7,327 bases of DNA from Bacteroides sp. (lineage in GTDB: Bacteria > Bacteroidota > Bacteroidia > Bacteroidales > Bacteroidaceae). Position 1 is the stretch's first letter. Each line of letters begins with the position of its first letter. A program made the position numbers and the translations under genes. Below are positions 6,325 to 7,327 of the stretch, one piece after another. Location of the stretch: assembly GCA_019412865.1 (NCBI GenBank), contig DXOJ01000385.1, forward strand, positions 1 to 7,327, given 5' to 3'. The notes beneath the pieces were generated by a model, which was not told where the DNA came from, made no database searches, and saw only the letters and a program-made list of their open reading frames with translations.

Positions 6325-7327
6325 ATGAAAAAATATGTAAATTTGTTCGTTTTCGTTTTCATGGTTGGTACTTGTTTTTCGCAGGGGAAAGCACAGACAA
6401 AATCTGCAGTGAGTTATAAGAATCCGGTTGTAGATATTGCCATGCCTGACCCTACGGTAATTAAGGCTGCGGATGGTTATTTTTATGTGTATGCTACCGA
6501 ATCTACCAGAAACGTTCCGATCATGAAGTCGAAAGACTTGGTGCAATGGACTTATTGCAACACGGCATTCACAAATAAAACTCGTCCCAGATTTGAACCC
6601 AAAGCCGGAATTTGGGCACCTGACATTAATTATATCAATAATAAATATGTGCTTTATTATGCGATGTCGGTGTGGGGAGGAGAACAGACGTGCGGAATTG
6701 GAGTAGCTACGGCCGACTCTCCACAGGGACCTTTTACAGATCATGGTAAGATGTTCCGTAGTAATGAGATCGGTGTACAGAACTCGATCGATCCCAGCTT
6801 CCTGCAATATGAAGGGAGAAACTATCTGGTTTGGGGCAGCTTCCGGGGAATATATGTGATTGAGCTGACTGAAGATGGTCTGTCATTGAAGCCGGGAGCG
6901 GAAAAAAAGAGAATAGCAGGAACTGCTTTTGAGGCTGCCTATATTCATAAGCACGGAGATTATTACTATATGTTTGCCTCTATTGGAAGTTGTTGCAGAG
7001 GGGTGGAAAGTACGTATAAGGTCGTAGTGGGGCGCTCTAAAAAAGTCTGGGGACCATACAAGGATAAGTCGGGCAAACCGATGTTGAAGAATGGTTATTC
7101 TTTGGTGATAGGTGCGAATGATTATTTTGTAGGCAATGGACACGGCTCACAGATGATCCGGGACGATGCCGGGCAGGACTGGCTTTTATATCATGGATTT
7201 TCAAGATCGGCTCCGGAAAATGGACGTATTCTGTTACTGGACCAGATTAAGTGGGATAAAGAAGGGTGGCCTTATGTAGAAGGCGGAGCTCCTTCTTATG
7301 AAACACAAAAAGCACCTGTATTTAATA
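6325..7327 (+). CDS. Secreted GH43 glycoside hydrolase, probable endo-alpha-1,5-L-arabinanase (3' end cut off by window)
   Basis: Open from ATG 6325 to the last base, 334 complete codons, with no stop inside the window. Residues 1-24 form a signal sequence (KK, hydrophobic 5-16, possible cut after GKA at 21-23). The five-bladed propeller catalytic domain follows: Asp42 in MPDPTVI fits the catalytic base, WAPDI at 97-101 is typical of GH43, Asp156 in NSIDPSF fits the pKa-modulating aspartate, and Glu203 in TAFEAAY fits the catalytic acid. GSCCRGVESTY at 221-231 and GNGHGSQM at 270-277, with a likely metal-coordinating His273, are arabinanase hallmarks, as is the WDKEGWP at 310-316. The expected role is internal cleavage of the arabinan backbone of pectin. 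Cys17 is a poor lipobox (VGTC) and no acidic surface-export signal follows it, so a periplasmic location is more likely than the cell surface, but this is uncertain. The residue before the base is Pro (PDP) rather than the His common in endo-arabinanases, so an exo-acting or arabinofuranosidase activity is not excluded. Starts 56 bp after the HTCS stop, same strand. Confidence 0.88.
   Translation, partial: MKKYVNLFVFVFMVGTCFSQGKAQTKSAVSYKNPVVDIAMPDPTVIKAADGYFYVYATESTRNVPIMKSKDLVQWTYCNTAFTNKTRPRFEPKAGIWAPDINYINNKYVLYYAMSVWGGEQTCGIGVATADSPQGPFTDHGKMFRSNEIGVQNSIDPSFLQYEGRNYLVWGSFRGIYVIELTEDGLSLKPGAEKKRIAGTAFEAAYIHKHGDYYYMFASIGSCCRGVESTYKVVVGRSKKVWGPYKDKSGKPMLKNGYSLVIGANDYFVGNGHGSQMIRDDAGQDWLLYHGFSRSAPENGRILLLDQIKWDKEGWPYVEGGAPSYETQKAPVFN

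Noticed and set aside
6271..6807. 178-codon open frame on the minus strand over the GH43 start
   Set aside because: It lies opposite clear GH43 catalytic sequence, its translation has no recognisable domain and is rich in Ile, Arg and His as expected from reverse-complement coding DNA.

Overview
The window looks like chromosomal DNA from a gut-type Bacteroides or close relative (Bacteroidota). The evidence is a fused periplasmic-sensor/kinase/receiver/AraC regulator (hybrid two-component system, HTCS), a secreted GH43 glycoside hydrolase directly after it, AT-rich leaders without Shine-Dalgarno sequences, and two perfect matches to the Bacteroides -7 promoter element TAnnTTTG, each about 30 nt upstream of a start codon. 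Codon use and base composition look uniform across the three genes, and no insertion sequence, tRNA, rRNA, CRISPR array or phage gene is visible.

Layout, all on the + strand. 1-91: promoter and leader region. 92-2152: fused alpha-beta ADP-forming acyl-CoA (probably acetyl-CoA) synthetase. 2153-2245: intergenic region with a TACATTTG promoter element enclosed in an 11-bp imperfect inverted repeat. 2246-6268: a 1340-residue HTCS with 14 propeller blades, Y_Y_Y domain, one membrane span, histidine kinase, receiver and AraC-type DNA-binding domain. 6269-6324: a 56-bp gap with two abutting AT-rich palindromes and no recognisable -7 box. 6325 to the window end: the first 334 codons of a secreted GH43 enzyme of the endo-arabinanase type; its 3' end lies outside the window.

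The HTCS-plus-GH43 pair is the regulatory edge of a polysaccharide utilisation locus (PUL), most likely for pectic arabinan. The expected circuit is that the GH43 enzyme cuts arabinan, arabino-oligosaccharides bind the periplasmic propellers of the HTCS, and the HTCS phosphorylates its own receiver and activates the hydrolase and transport genes. The layout resembles, from memory, the arabinan locus of B. thetaiotaomicron around BT0366/BT0367; this was not verified by alignment. The acyl-CoA synthetase may be an unrelated metabolic neighbour or may serve ATP recovery and acetate production during sugar fermentation.

Overall the window is a well-known kind of system rather than a clearly new one. 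The points most worth a second look are the promoter-flanking inverted repeats, the paired palindromes before the GH43 gene, and the non-canonical G1 box of the kinase domain.
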